Positions 1-5,161 of a stretch of 5,161 nt of DNA are shown piece by piece. The DNA lies in contig CAISIP010000668.1 in assembly GCA_903885415.1 (NCBI GenBank), positions 1 to 5,161 of the forward strand. The letters are read 5' to 3'. The notes beneath the pieces are model-generated. The model ran no database searches, was not told where the DNA came from, and was given only the letters and a program-made list of their open reading frames with translations. The position numbers and the translations under genes are program-made. This DNA comes from an uncultured beta proteobacterium. Lineage in GTDB: Bacteria > Pseudomonadota > Gammaproteobacteria > Burkholderiales > Burkholderiaceae_C. The stretch's first letter is position 1, and every line of letters begins with the position of its first letter.

Positions 1-372
1 GACGCGGTGCCGCTGGTGCGCGAGCGCGCCATCAAGATCGCGCCGGCGACCATCGGGCCGCTGCTCGAGGAAAAGTTCAGCGAGGACGAGCTCAGGCAGC
101 TGGTCGCTGTGCTGGAGATGCTCGAGTCGCCGGTGAGCCGCAAGTTCGAGCAGCTCGGCCCGTCGATCGAGAAGGCGCTGGCCGAGAAGCTCGACGCCGA
201 TATGCGCAGCGTGATCGAGCCCAAGGTACGGGCGCTCGACCAGGCGGTGGTGGCGCACCTTGGCGGCAGCAGCTCGGCCGTCGGCCCGATTGCTCCGGCC
301 GGCCCGGTCAACCCGACGCCCAGCCTGGGGTCCAACTCGGTGCTGCGGCTTCCCAAGGCAATGGGCAAGTAG
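1..372 (+). CDS. DUF2059-type protein, 3' end only (partial)
   Basis: The reading frame is open from the first base, so the true start lies left of the window; the GTG at 7 is only an internal valine. The visible 123 residues hold a helical, charged segment. Its core is FSEDELRQLV, followed by a LESPVSRKFEQ stretch. This resembles the DUF2059 pattern (F-S-x-x-E-L, then an E-S-P-V-G-x-K-type motif), a family of mostly exported proteins of unknown role. From about visible residue 86 the sequence becomes a Gly/Ser/Pro/Ala-rich tail that ends RLPKAMGK. The signal peptide, if there is one, would be outside the window. The gene points the same way as the ccm genes but is separated from ccmC by 94 bases, so it need not belong to that operon. 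Family assignment is by motif recall; no function can be given. Confidence 0.7.
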   Translation, partial: DAVPLVRERAIKIAPATIGPLLEEKFSEDELRQLVAVLEMLESPVSRKFEQLGPSIEKALAEKLDADMRSVIEPKVRALDQAVVAHLGGSSSAVGPIAPAGPVNPTPSLGSNSVLRLPKAMGK

Positions 373-466
373 CGCCCGTGCCCCGCCCGGGCATGTGGCA
401 TCAGGCTGCGGCCTCGGCAGGGGCGCGGTGCATCGGTTAAATTCAAGGGTTCCCACCATCCGCGCC
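373..466 (+). promoter_or_regulatory. Leader region of the ccm operon (weak promoter candidate)
   Basis: This is the only real intergenic gap in the window and lies directly ahead of ccmC, so it is the likeliest place for a local promoter. An AT-richer patch at 437-443 (TTAAATT) stands out from its GC-rich surroundings and could be a -10 element, matching TATAAT at four of six positions. No recognisable -35 box lies 16-18 bases upstream. An AAGGG at 445-449 lies 17 bases from the ccmC ATG, too far for a good ribosome binding site. No operator or regulator site is recognised. If transcription instead reads through from upstream, this is just a spacer. Confidence 0.25.
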
Positions 467-1213
467 ATGCAGACCGACCGCATCAACTGGTTCAAATACG
501 CCGCCCCGCAGAGCTTCTACCCGCTGGCCGGTGCCATGCTGCCGTGGTTCTCGGGCGCCGCGCTGCTGCTGCTGGCCGTCGGCCTGTGGCTGGGGCTCTG
601 GGTCGCGCCGGTCGACGCGCAGCAGGGCGAGGCCTACCGGATCATCTTTGTCCATGTGCCCGCCTCCTGGATGTCGATGGTGGTCTATACGGCGATGGCT
701 TTTTGGGCCGGCGTCGGGCTGATTTTTAATTCGCGCCTGTCGTCGATGCTCGCCTGCGCGCTCGCGCCCACCGGCGCCTGGATGACCTTTCTCGCGCTGT
801 GGACCGGCGCGCTGTGGGGCAAGCCGACCTGGGGCGCCTGGTGGGTCTGGGACGCGCGGCTGACCTCGGAGCTGGTGCTGCTGTTTCTCTATATCGGTTA
901 CATGGCGCTGCACGCCGCGATCGACGACGACCGGCGCGCCGACCGCTCGGCGGCGCTGCTGGCGCTGGTGGGCGTGGTCAACGTGCCGATCATCTATTTC
1001 TCGGTCAAGTGGTGGAACACGCTGCACCAGGGCGCATCGGTCAGCGTGACGAAGGCGCCGAGCATGGCGACGCCGATGCTGCTGGGCATGCTGGTGATGG
1101 CGCTGGCCTGCTGGATGTACTGCATCGCGGTGGCGCTGGCGCGCCTGCGGGTCATCATTCTGGAGCGCGAACGCCACGCGGCATGGGCCAACGGCCTGGG
1201 GCAGGCGGCATGA
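467..1213 (+). CDS. ccmC: Cytochrome c maturation protein CcmC (haem handling / haem lyase for CcmE)
   Basis: Inner-membrane protein of the haem-handling family that presents haem on the periplasmic face and helps attach it covalently to CcmE. The product is 248 residues, normal for the family, with about six hydrophobic segments (roughly 27-47, 60-82, 95-115, 132-150, 160-180, 203-227). The WWD signature is WGAWWVWDARLTSE at 122-135. The two expected external haem-ligand histidines are H63 (in FVHVPASWM) and H187 (in WNTLHQG), close to H60 and H184 of the E. coli protein. The ATG at 467 is preferred because MQTDRINWFKYAAPQSFYPL is a typical CcmC N terminus. The frame is open further upstream, with an in-frame GTG at 428, but that stretch looks non-coding. 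No strong ribosome binding site precedes 467. The stop overlaps the ccmD start as ATGA. ccmA and ccmB do not precede it here. Confidence 0.97.
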   Translation: MQTDRINWFKYAAPQSFYPLAGAMLPWFSGAALLLLAVGLWLGLWVAPVDAQQGEAYRIIFVHVPASWMSMVVYTAMAFWAGVGLIFNSRLSSMLACALAPTGAWMTFLALWTGALWGKPTWGAWWVWDARLTSELVLLFLYIGYMALHAAIDDDRRADRSAALLALVGVVNVPIIYFSVKWWNTLHQGASVSVTKAPSMATPMLLGMLVMALACWMYCIAVALARLRVIILERERHAAWANGLGQAA

Positions 1214-1395
1214 ACGCCAGCAGCCTGGAGCAGTTTTTGTCCATGGGCGGCTACGGCCTGTATGTGTGGGGCTCCTTTGGCATGTGCGCGCTGGTGATCG
1301 CGCTCGAACTCGCCCTGATAGCGCAGCGCCGGCGCGCGCTGGCGCAGACCGACGAGGACGCGGCCCCGGCGCTGACCCCGGAGGCCGGCGCATGA
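1210..1395 (+). CDS. ccmD: Haem exporter small protein CcmD
   Basis: Small single-span inner-membrane protein of 61 residues. CcmD is known to stabilise CcmC with CcmE and to help release holo-CcmE from the CcmABC complex. The family hallmark is visible near the N terminus: SMGGYGLYVWGSFGM at 11-25. One hydrophobic helix follows (about 18-38), containing a glutamate (E33). Next comes a basic QRRR cluster at 39-42 that suits a cytoplasmic C terminus, then a short acidic/alanine-rich tail. The ATG overlaps the ccmC stop and the TGA overlaps the ccmE start, both as ATGA, so translation is probably coupled on both sides. A CAGG at 1202-1205 could assist initiation. Family members are poorly conserved, but the motif and position make the call secure. 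Confidence 0.93.
   Translation: MNASSLEQFLSMGGYGLYVWGSFGMCALVIALELALIAQRRRALAQTDEDAAPALTPEAGA
1380..1384 (+). promoter_or_regulatory. Strong ribosome binding site of ccmE
   Basis: GGAGG ends seven bases before the ATG at 1392. It lies inside the last codons of ccmD, is the best Shine-Dalgarno match in the window, and fixes the ccmE start. Confidence 0.75.
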
Positions 1396-1892
1396 AGCCC
1401 CGCAGCAAGCGCGCGCTGGCCATCGTCGCCGGGCTCGCCGCGCTCGGCATTGCCAGCGCGCTGGTGCTCAACGCCTTCCAGAGCAACCTGGTGTTCTTCT
1501 TCAGCCCGACCCAGGTGGCGGCCAACGAGGCACCGCGCGCGCGCAGCTTTCGCATCGGCGGCCTGGTCGAGCAGGGCAGCCTGCAGCGCGAGCCGCAGGG
1601 CCTGAGCGTGCGCTTTATCGTCACCGACCTGGCGCACCGCATACCGGTCAGCTACACCGGCTTGCTGCCCGACCTGTTCAAGGAGGGCAAGGGCGTGGTG
1701 GCGCAGGGACGGCTCGACGCCGACGGCGTCTTTCGCGCCGATCAGGTGCTGGCCAAGCACGATGAAAACTACATGCCGCCCGAAGCCGCACAGGCGCTGA
1801 AAAACGCCCGGCCCGGCGCGCAGCAGTCGATGCCCAGCCTGTCCGATCCCGGACCGGCCGGCGCAGCCAACCCTACTGAAAGCAAACCGTGA
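1392..1892 (+). CDS. ccmE: Periplasmic haem chaperone CcmE
   Basis: Membrane-anchored periplasmic chaperone of 166 residues that binds haem covalently and hands it to CcmF. Residues 1-7 are basic (MKPRSKR). A signal anchor follows at about 8-29, then the FFFSPTQV segment at 35-42 typical of CcmE. The beta-barrel (OB-fold) domain spans roughly 50-122 and includes RSFRIGGLVEQGS (51-63) and a segment with VSYTGLLPDLFKEG (86-99). The haem attachment motif is HDENYMP at 123-129, with H123 as the covalent haem ligand and Y127 as the neighbouring tyrosine, matching H130 and Y134 of E. coli. The C-terminal tail (from about 130) is flexible, rich in Ala, Pro and Ser, as is common in the family. The ATG overlaps the ccmD stop and has a GGAGG seven bases upstream. 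The stop overlaps the ccmF GTG. Confidence 0.97.
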   Translation: MKPRSKRALAIVAGLAALGIASALVLNAFQSNLVFFFSPTQVAANEAPRARSFRIGGLVEQGSLQREPQGLSVRFIVTDLAHRIPVSYTGLLPDLFKEGKGVVAQGRLDADGVFRADQVLAKHDENYMPPEAAQALKNARPGAQQSMPSLSDPGPAGAANPTESKP

Positions 1893-3910
1893 TCTACGAA
1901 CTCGGCCACGCCGCCCTCATCCTCGCGCTGGCCATGGCGCTGGCGCAAAGCGTGCTGCCGCTGGTGGGTGCGCACACCGGCAACGCGGCCTGGATGGGGC
2001 TGGCGCGGCCCTCGGCGCGCGGGCAGTTCCTGTTCCTCGCCATCGCCTACGGCTGCCTCACACACGCCTTCGTCACCAACGACTTCTCGGTCGCACTGGC
2101 GGCCAACCATTCGAATTCGACGCTGCCGCTGATCTACCGGGTCACCGCGGTGTGGGGCAACCACGAGGGCTCGATCCTGCTGTGGGCGCTGATCCTGTCG
2201 CTGTGGACGCTGGCGGTGTCGATCTTCTCCAAGCAACTCGACGAGCAGACCGTGGCGCGGGTGCTCGGCGTGATGGGCCTGATCAGCTGCGGCTTCATAC
2301 TGTTTACGCTGTTCACCTCCAATCCCTTCGAGCGCCTGTTCCCGGCGCCGCCCGACGGCAAGGACCTCAACCCGCTGCTGCAGGACGCGGGCATGGTGAT
2401 CCATCCGCCGATGCTCTATATGGGCTATGTGGGCTTTGTGGTGGCCTTCGCTTTTGCGGTCTCGGCGCTGCTGTCGGGACGGCTCGACGCCGCATGGGCG
2501 CGCTGGTCGCGGCCCTGGACCACGGTGGCCTGGTGCTTCCTGACCTGCGGCATCGCGCTGGGCAGCTTCTGGGCCTACTACGAGCTGGGCTGGGGCGGCT
2601 GGTGGTTCTGGGACCCGGTGGAAAACGCGTCCTTCATGCCCTGGCTGGTGGGCACCGCGCTGATCCACTCGCTGTCGGTGACCGAGAAGCGCGGCGGCTT
2701 CAAGATGTGGACCGCGCTGCTGGCGATCATCACCTTTTCGCTGTCGCTGCTGGGCACCTTCATCGTGCGCTCGGGCGTGCTGAGCTCGGTCCATGCCTTT
2801 GCCAGCGACCCGTCACGCGGCATCTTCATCCTGGCCTTCCTGACGGTGGTGATCGGCGGCTCGCTGGCGCTGTTCGCGCTGCGCGCGCCCAAGGTCGGGC
2901 TGGGCGGCAGCTTCGAGCCGGTGTCGCGCGAGTCGATGCTGCTGGCCAACAATGTGCTGCTGGTGGTCGCCGCCGCGGCGGTGCTGCTCGGGACGCTGTA
3001 CCCGCTGGTGATCGACGCGATGGGGATGGGCAAGCTGTCGGTGGGGCCGCCGTATTTTGACGCGGTGTTCGTTCCGCTGATGGCGCCGGCGCTGTTCCTG
3101 ATGGGCGTGGGGCCGATGGCGCGCTGGCGCCAGGCCAGCATTCCCGATCTGGCGCGCCGGCTGCGCTGGGCGATCGCGGTGAGTGCCGCCAGCGCCGTCG
3201 TCGCCTTCTTCGCGCTCGGGCGCTGGACGCCGATGATCGGCCTGGGCCTTGCGCTCGCCGCCTGGGTCGGCAGCACCGCCGTGCTCAACCTGCTGCTGCG
3301 GCTGCGCGAGCATCCGGCGCCGGGCCTGGTGGCGCGGCTGGCCGCGCAGCCGGGAAGCTACTACGGCATGCTGCTGGCGCATTTTGGCGTCTCGGTGTTC
3401 ATCGTCGGCGTCACCGCCGTCAGCGGCTTTCAGAGCGAGAAGGACGTGCGCATGGAGATCGGCGACACGACCACCGTCGCCGGCTACACGGTCCGGCTCG
3501 ACGCGCTGGCGCAGGTCAAGGGGCCGAACTATGTCGCCTCGCGCGCCACGCTGAGCGCCAGCCGCGACGGCCTTGCGTTCACGACGCTCACGCCCGAGCG
3601 CCGGATCTACAACGTCAGCCGCATGCCGATGACCGAGGTGGCGATCGACCGCGGCATCGGCCGCGACCTCTACGTCGCGCTCGGCGACCCGGTCAGCGAC
3701 ACCGCCTGGAGCGTGCGGGTGCACCACAAGCCCTTCGTCAACTGGATCTGGATCGGCTGCGTGCTGATGGCCCTGGGCGGCCTGCTCGCCGTGCTCGACC
3801 GGCGCTACCGCCGTGTCCGGGTGGCGGCTGCGCGGCCCGCAGCGCCGGCGCCGGACGCAGCGCCGCCACCGATGCCGCCGGGGCTGGCTGCGAAGGCGCG
3901 CGCGCAGTGA
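1889..3910 (+). CDS. ccmF: Cytochrome c haem lyase subunit CcmF
   Basis: Large polytopic inner-membrane protein (673 residues) that takes haem from holo-CcmE and, with CcmH and CcmI, forms the thioether bonds to apocytochrome c. The WWD domain is WGGWWFWDPVEN at 235-246. All four conserved histidines are present: H172 (VIHPPMLY) and H302 (SSVHAF) as periplasmic haem ligands, and H260 (ALIHS) and H498 (LLAHFG) as the transmembrane haem b ligands. They lie near H173, H303, H261 and H491 of E. coli. A periplasmic domain occupies about 514-614 before the last membrane segment (about 616-636). The start is GTG at 1889, overlapping the ccmE TGA, with MIYELGHAAL a typical N terminus and a weak GAAAG at 1878-1882. 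The last 28 residues (646-673) form an Ala/Pro-rich tail of low complexity. The stop overlaps the ccmG GTG. Confidence 0.98.
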   Translation: MIYELGHAALILALAMALAQSVLPLVGAHTGNAAWMGLARPSARGQFLFLAIAYGCLTHAFVTNDFSVALAANHSNSTLPLIYRVTAVWGNHEGSILLWALILSLWTLAVSIFSKQLDEQTVARVLGVMGLISCGFILFTLFTSNPFERLFPAPPDGKDLNPLLQDAGMVIHPPMLYMGYVGFVVAFAFAVSALLSGRLDAAWARWSRPWTTVAWCFLTCGIALGSFWAYYELGWGGWWFWDPVENASFMPWLVGTALIHSLSVTEKRGGFKMWTALLAIITFSLSLLGTFIVRSGVLSSVHAFASDPSRGIFILAFLTVVIGGSLALFALRAPKVGLGGSFEPVSRESMLLANNVLLVVAAAAVLLGTLYPLVIDAMGMGKLSVGPPYFDAVFVPLMAPALFLMGVGPMARWRQASIPDLARRLRWAIAVSAASAVVAFFALGRWTPMIGLGLALAAWVGSTAVLNLLLRLREHPAPGLVARLAAQPGSYYGMLLAHFGVSVFIVGVTAVSGFQSEKDVRMEIGDTTTVAGYTVRLDALAQVKGPNYVASRATLSASRDGLAFTTLTPERRIYNVSRMPMTEVAIDRGIGRDLYVALGDPVSDTAWSVRVHHKPFVNWIWIGCVLMALGGLLAVLDRRYRRVRVAAARPAAPAPDAAPPPMPPGLAAKARAQ

Positions 3911-4476
3911 AAAAGGCGCTGATACCGCTGGCGGTTTTTGCCGTGTTGCTGGTCTTCCTGGTGCGCGGCCTGTCGCTCAAGCCGCACGAGATCCCCTCGC
4001 CGCTGATCAACAAGCCGGCGCCGGCGTTCAGCCTGCCGGTGCTCGACGCACCGCAGACGCTGCTCGCCGCGCAGGACCTGCGCGGGCAGGTCTGGATCCT
4101 CAACGTCTGGGCCTCCTGGTGCGTCGCCTGCCGGGCCGAGCACCCGCTGCTGGTCGAGTTCTCCAAGACCGGCGCGGTGCCGATCTACGGGCTCAACTAC
4201 AAGGACAAGCGCGAGGACGCGATGCGCTGGCTGGAGCGCTTCGGCAACCCCTACACCCGGTCGCTGTCGGACACCGAGGGCCTGGTCGGCATCGACTTTG
4301 GCGTCTACGGCGTTCCCGAGACCTTTGTGATCGACAAGCAGGGCGTGATCCGGATGAAGCAGATCGGCCCGGTCACGCCCGAGGTGCTGCGCGACGAGAT
4401 ACTGCCGCTGGTGCGCAAGCTCGGCGCCGGCCAGGCGCCGGCCGCCGCGCTCTCGGTGGGGGTTGCCGGTGCTTGA
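3907..4476 (+). CDS. ccmG: Thiol:disulfide oxidoreductase CcmG (DsbE family)
   Basis: Membrane-tethered periplasmic thioredoxin-like protein of 189 residues that helps keep the apocytochrome CXXCH cysteines reduced for haem attachment, receiving electrons from DsbD/CcdA-type proteins. A single N-terminal anchor covers about 4-20 (IPLAVFAVLLVFLVR follows MKKAL). The family segment IPSPLINKPAPAFSLP is at 29-44. The active site is WCVAC at 71-75 with C72 and C75, and the cis-proline loop is GVYGVPETF (132-140) with P137. The glutamate-containing RAEHP (76-80) and GLNYKD (95-100) segments are also typical of CcmG. The GTG start at 3907 overlaps the ccmF stop and has GAAGG at 3892-3896, ten bases upstream. 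The last 17 residues are an Ala/Gly-rich tail whose DNA also carries the ccmH ribosome binding site. Confidence 0.96.
   Translation: MKKALIPLAVFAVLLVFLVRGLSLKPHEIPSPLINKPAPAFSLPVLDAPQTLLAAQDLRGQVWILNVWASWCVACRAEHPLLVEFSKTGAVPIYGLNYKDKREDAMRWLERFGNPYTRSLSDTEGLVGIDFGVYGVPETFVIDKQGVIRMKQIGPVTPEVLRDEILPLVRKLGAGQAPAAALSVGVAGA
4455..4462 (+). promoter_or_regulatory. Ribosome binding site deciding the ccmH start
   Basis: GGTGGGGG lies within the ccmG 3' end and ends six bases before the GTG at 4469. That spacing is normal for GTG 4469. It is impossible for the TTG at 4463, which would touch the purine run. This favours 4469 as the ccmH start. Confidence 0.5.
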
Positions 4477-4960
4477 GCGGCTGCGGCTCGCGCTGATGGC
4501 GGCGGCGCTCGCGCTGGCTTGTGGCGCCGTACCGGCCCGCGACGCGGTGCCCGGGTCCGACGACCCGGCATTGGAGGCGCGGGTGATGGCCGTTGCCGAG
4601 GAGCTGCGCTGCCTGGTGTGCCAGAACGAGACCATCGCCGCCTCGCAGGCCGATCTGGCGGTGGACCTGCGCAAGCAGATCCGGGTCAAGCTGCGGGCCG
4701 GACAGTCGCAGCAGGAAATTCTGGATTTCATGTCGGCGCGCTATGGCGACTTCGTGCTGTACCGGCCGCGCCTGAGCGCCAGCACGCTGCTGCTGTGGCT
4801 CGGCCCCTTCGCCTTGCTGCTGATTGCGGCGGTGGTACTGGCCTTCAATATCCGCCGCCGGCGCCGCGCCGCCGTTGCGCCCGCCTGGAGCGAGGAGCAG
4901 GCGCAGCGCGCGCGCGATGCTGCTGGAGGCCGATGCCGGCGAGCCAGCGCAAAGCGCTGA
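4469..4960 (+). CDS. ccmH: Cytochrome c maturation protein CcmH (CcmL-type), probable frameshifted C terminus
   Basis: Thiol-redox subunit of the haem ligation complex, working with CcmG to reduce apocytochrome c and with CcmF/CcmI in ligation. As read, it is 163 residues from GTG 4469 (165 from an alternative TTG at 4463). A signal sequence covers about 6-23. The signature LRCLVCQNETIA is at 47-58, with redox cysteines C48 and C51. A helical domain with RYGDFVLYRP (91-100) follows, then a second membrane segment at about 105-127 and a basic stop-transfer cluster (RRRRR at 129-133). After R149 the residues become DAAGGRCRRASAKR, unlike the family and with poor third-base GC. The frame shifted by one base reads MLLEADAGEPAQSADRS onward and stops at 4985, overlapping ccmI. 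The catalytic and membrane parts are intact, so the protein may still work. It is the short one-domain form, not fused to CcmI. Confidence 0.9.
   Translation: MLERLRLALMAAALALACGAVPARDAVPGSDDPALEARVMAVAEELRCLVCQNETIAASQADLAVDLRKQIRVKLRAGQSQQEILDFMSARYGDFVLYRPRLSASTLLLWLGPFALLLIAAVVLAFNIRRRRRAAVAPAWSEEQAQRARDAAGGRCRRASAKR
4906..4916 (+). repeat. Alternating GC tract at the ccmH frameshift point
   Basis: Eleven bases of strictly alternating G and C (five GC units plus a G) lie where the ccmH frame appears to break. Loss of one GC unit by slippage gives exactly the observed shift. Adding GC back would read RARAMLLEAD across the junction. Confidence 0.7.
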
Positions 4961-4969
4961 CCGCAGCAC

Positions 4970-4974
4970 AAAGG
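4970..4974 (+). promoter_or_regulatory. Ribosome binding site of ccmI
   Basis: AAAGG ends seven bases before the ATG at 4982 and supports that start. ccmI could thus be initiated independently even though the ccmH frame as read ends 21 bases earlier. Confidence 0.6.
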
Positions 4975-4981
4975 CTTCCCT

Positions 4982-5161
4982 ATGACGTTGTTCTTGCTGA
5001 GTTTCGCCGCGCTGACCGCGCTGGCGATCGGGTTGCTGCTTCCCACGCTGCTGCGCCGGCGCCCGCCGGCGGCGGAGGCCGTAGCGGTGGACGCGCGGCG
5101 CGCCAACCTGCAGATACTGCGCGAGCAGTTGCACGCGCTCGACGCCGAGCAGGCGGCCGGC
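4982..5161 (+). CDS. ccmI: Cytochrome c maturation protein CcmI, N-terminal part (runs off the window)
   Basis: The first 60 codons are present and the frame is open at the right edge. The protein begins MTLFLLSFAALTALAIGLLL, an N-terminal membrane helix (about 2-22), followed by a basic LLRRR cluster (23-27). A cytoplasmic helical segment RRANLQILREQLHALDAE (39-56) matches the N-x-x-I/L-x-REQL-x-x-LD/E pattern typical of CcmI/CycH. Family members continue with a second membrane helix and a periplasmic TPR domain that captures the apocytochrome c C terminus; none of that is visible here. The gene follows ccmH with an AAAGG seven bases upstream. Its ATG forms an ATGA overlap with the stop of the shifted ccmH frame, which suggests the two were once translationally coupled. 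The assignment rests on position plus this short N terminus. Confidence 0.88.
   Translation, partial: MTLFLLSFAALTALAIGLLLPTLLRRRPPAAEAVAVDARRANLQILREQLHALDAEQAAG

Noticed and set aside
379..393. Small inverted repeat TGCCC/GGGCA after the first gene as a possible terminator
   Set aside because: The stem is only five base pairs, no T run follows, and such short GC palindromes are common in this base composition.
260..466. Upstream extension of the ccmC frame back to 260 or to the GTG at 428
   Set aside because: It would overlap the preceding gene and add an Arg/Pro-rich stretch unlike any CcmC; ATG 467 gives the typical N terminus.
443..1642. Long open frame of 399 codons on the - strand opposite ccmC, ccmD and ccmE
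   Set aside because: It is opposite three clearly recognised genes, is extremely rich in Arg, His, Gln and Pro, and has no recognisable domain; such shadows are expected in very GC-rich coding DNA.
1769..3727. Long - strand open frames (1769-2794, 2813-3727) opposite ccmF
   Set aside because: Arg/His/Gln-rich compositions with no motif, mirroring the codon pattern of ccmF on the other strand.
4463..4468. TTG at 4463 as the ccmH start
   Set aside because: The purine run at 4455-4462 directly abuts it, whereas GTG 4469 has a normal six-base spacing; the two differ by only two residues.
3805..5134. - strand open frames (3805-4731, 4373-5134) opposite ccmG, ccmH and ccmI
   Set aside because: They overlap the conserved thioredoxin and CcmH motifs on the + strand and show no protein family features.
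1..5161. CRISPR arrays, insertion sequences, tRNA or rRNA genes, prophage or novel defence genes
   Set aside because: No direct repeat arrays, terminal inverted repeats, transposase motifs or RNA gene signatures were seen; essentially the whole window is explained by the ccm operon and one upstream partial gene.

Overview
This window is most of a System I cytochrome c maturation (ccm) operon, read entirely on the + strand. In order it holds ccmC, ccmD, ccmE, ccmF, ccmG (dsbE-like), ccmH and the first 60 codons of ccmI. The DNA is very GC-rich, with strong G/C preference at third codon positions. The protein sequences, and a CcmH kept separate from CcmI, suggest a high-GC betaproteobacterium (Burkholderiales or Rhodocyclales-like). 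That placement is inference; no species can be named from the sequence alone.

Layout. Bases 1-372 are the 3' end of a gene for a DUF2059-type protein. A gap of 94 bases (373-466) follows, with no clear terminator and only a weak promoter-like sequence. From 467 to the right edge the genes are packed tightly. Stop and start codons overlap as ATGA (ccmC/ccmD, ccmD/ccmE) or GTGA (ccmE/ccmF, ccmF/ccmG), and ccmG/ccmH overlap by 8 bases. This points to one transcript with translational coupling. ccmF, ccmG and ccmH appear to start with GTG.

How the genes work together. CcmC, helped by the small membrane protein CcmD, loads haem onto the periplasmic chaperone CcmE through its histidine (H123 here). 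CcmF receives haem from holo-CcmE. With CcmH and CcmI it ligates haem to the CXXCH motif of apocytochrome c, while CcmG and CcmH keep the apocytochrome cysteines reduced. All the signature residues are visible: the WWD motifs and histidines of CcmC and CcmF, HDENY of CcmE, WCVAC of CcmG and LRCLVCQN of CcmH. The ABC exporter genes ccmA and ccmB, which often head such operons, are not in the window.

The most notable anomaly is at the 3' end of ccmH. The annotated frame runs into atypical codons after an alternating GC tract (4906-4916) and stops at 4960. The frame shifted by one base encodes a more typical tail and stops at 4985 in an ATGA overlap with ccmI, exactly like the other junctions. 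This looks like a recent frameshift, most simply loss of one GC dinucleotide, or a sequencing error. I see no undescribed system, mobile element, RNA gene or CRISPR array here.
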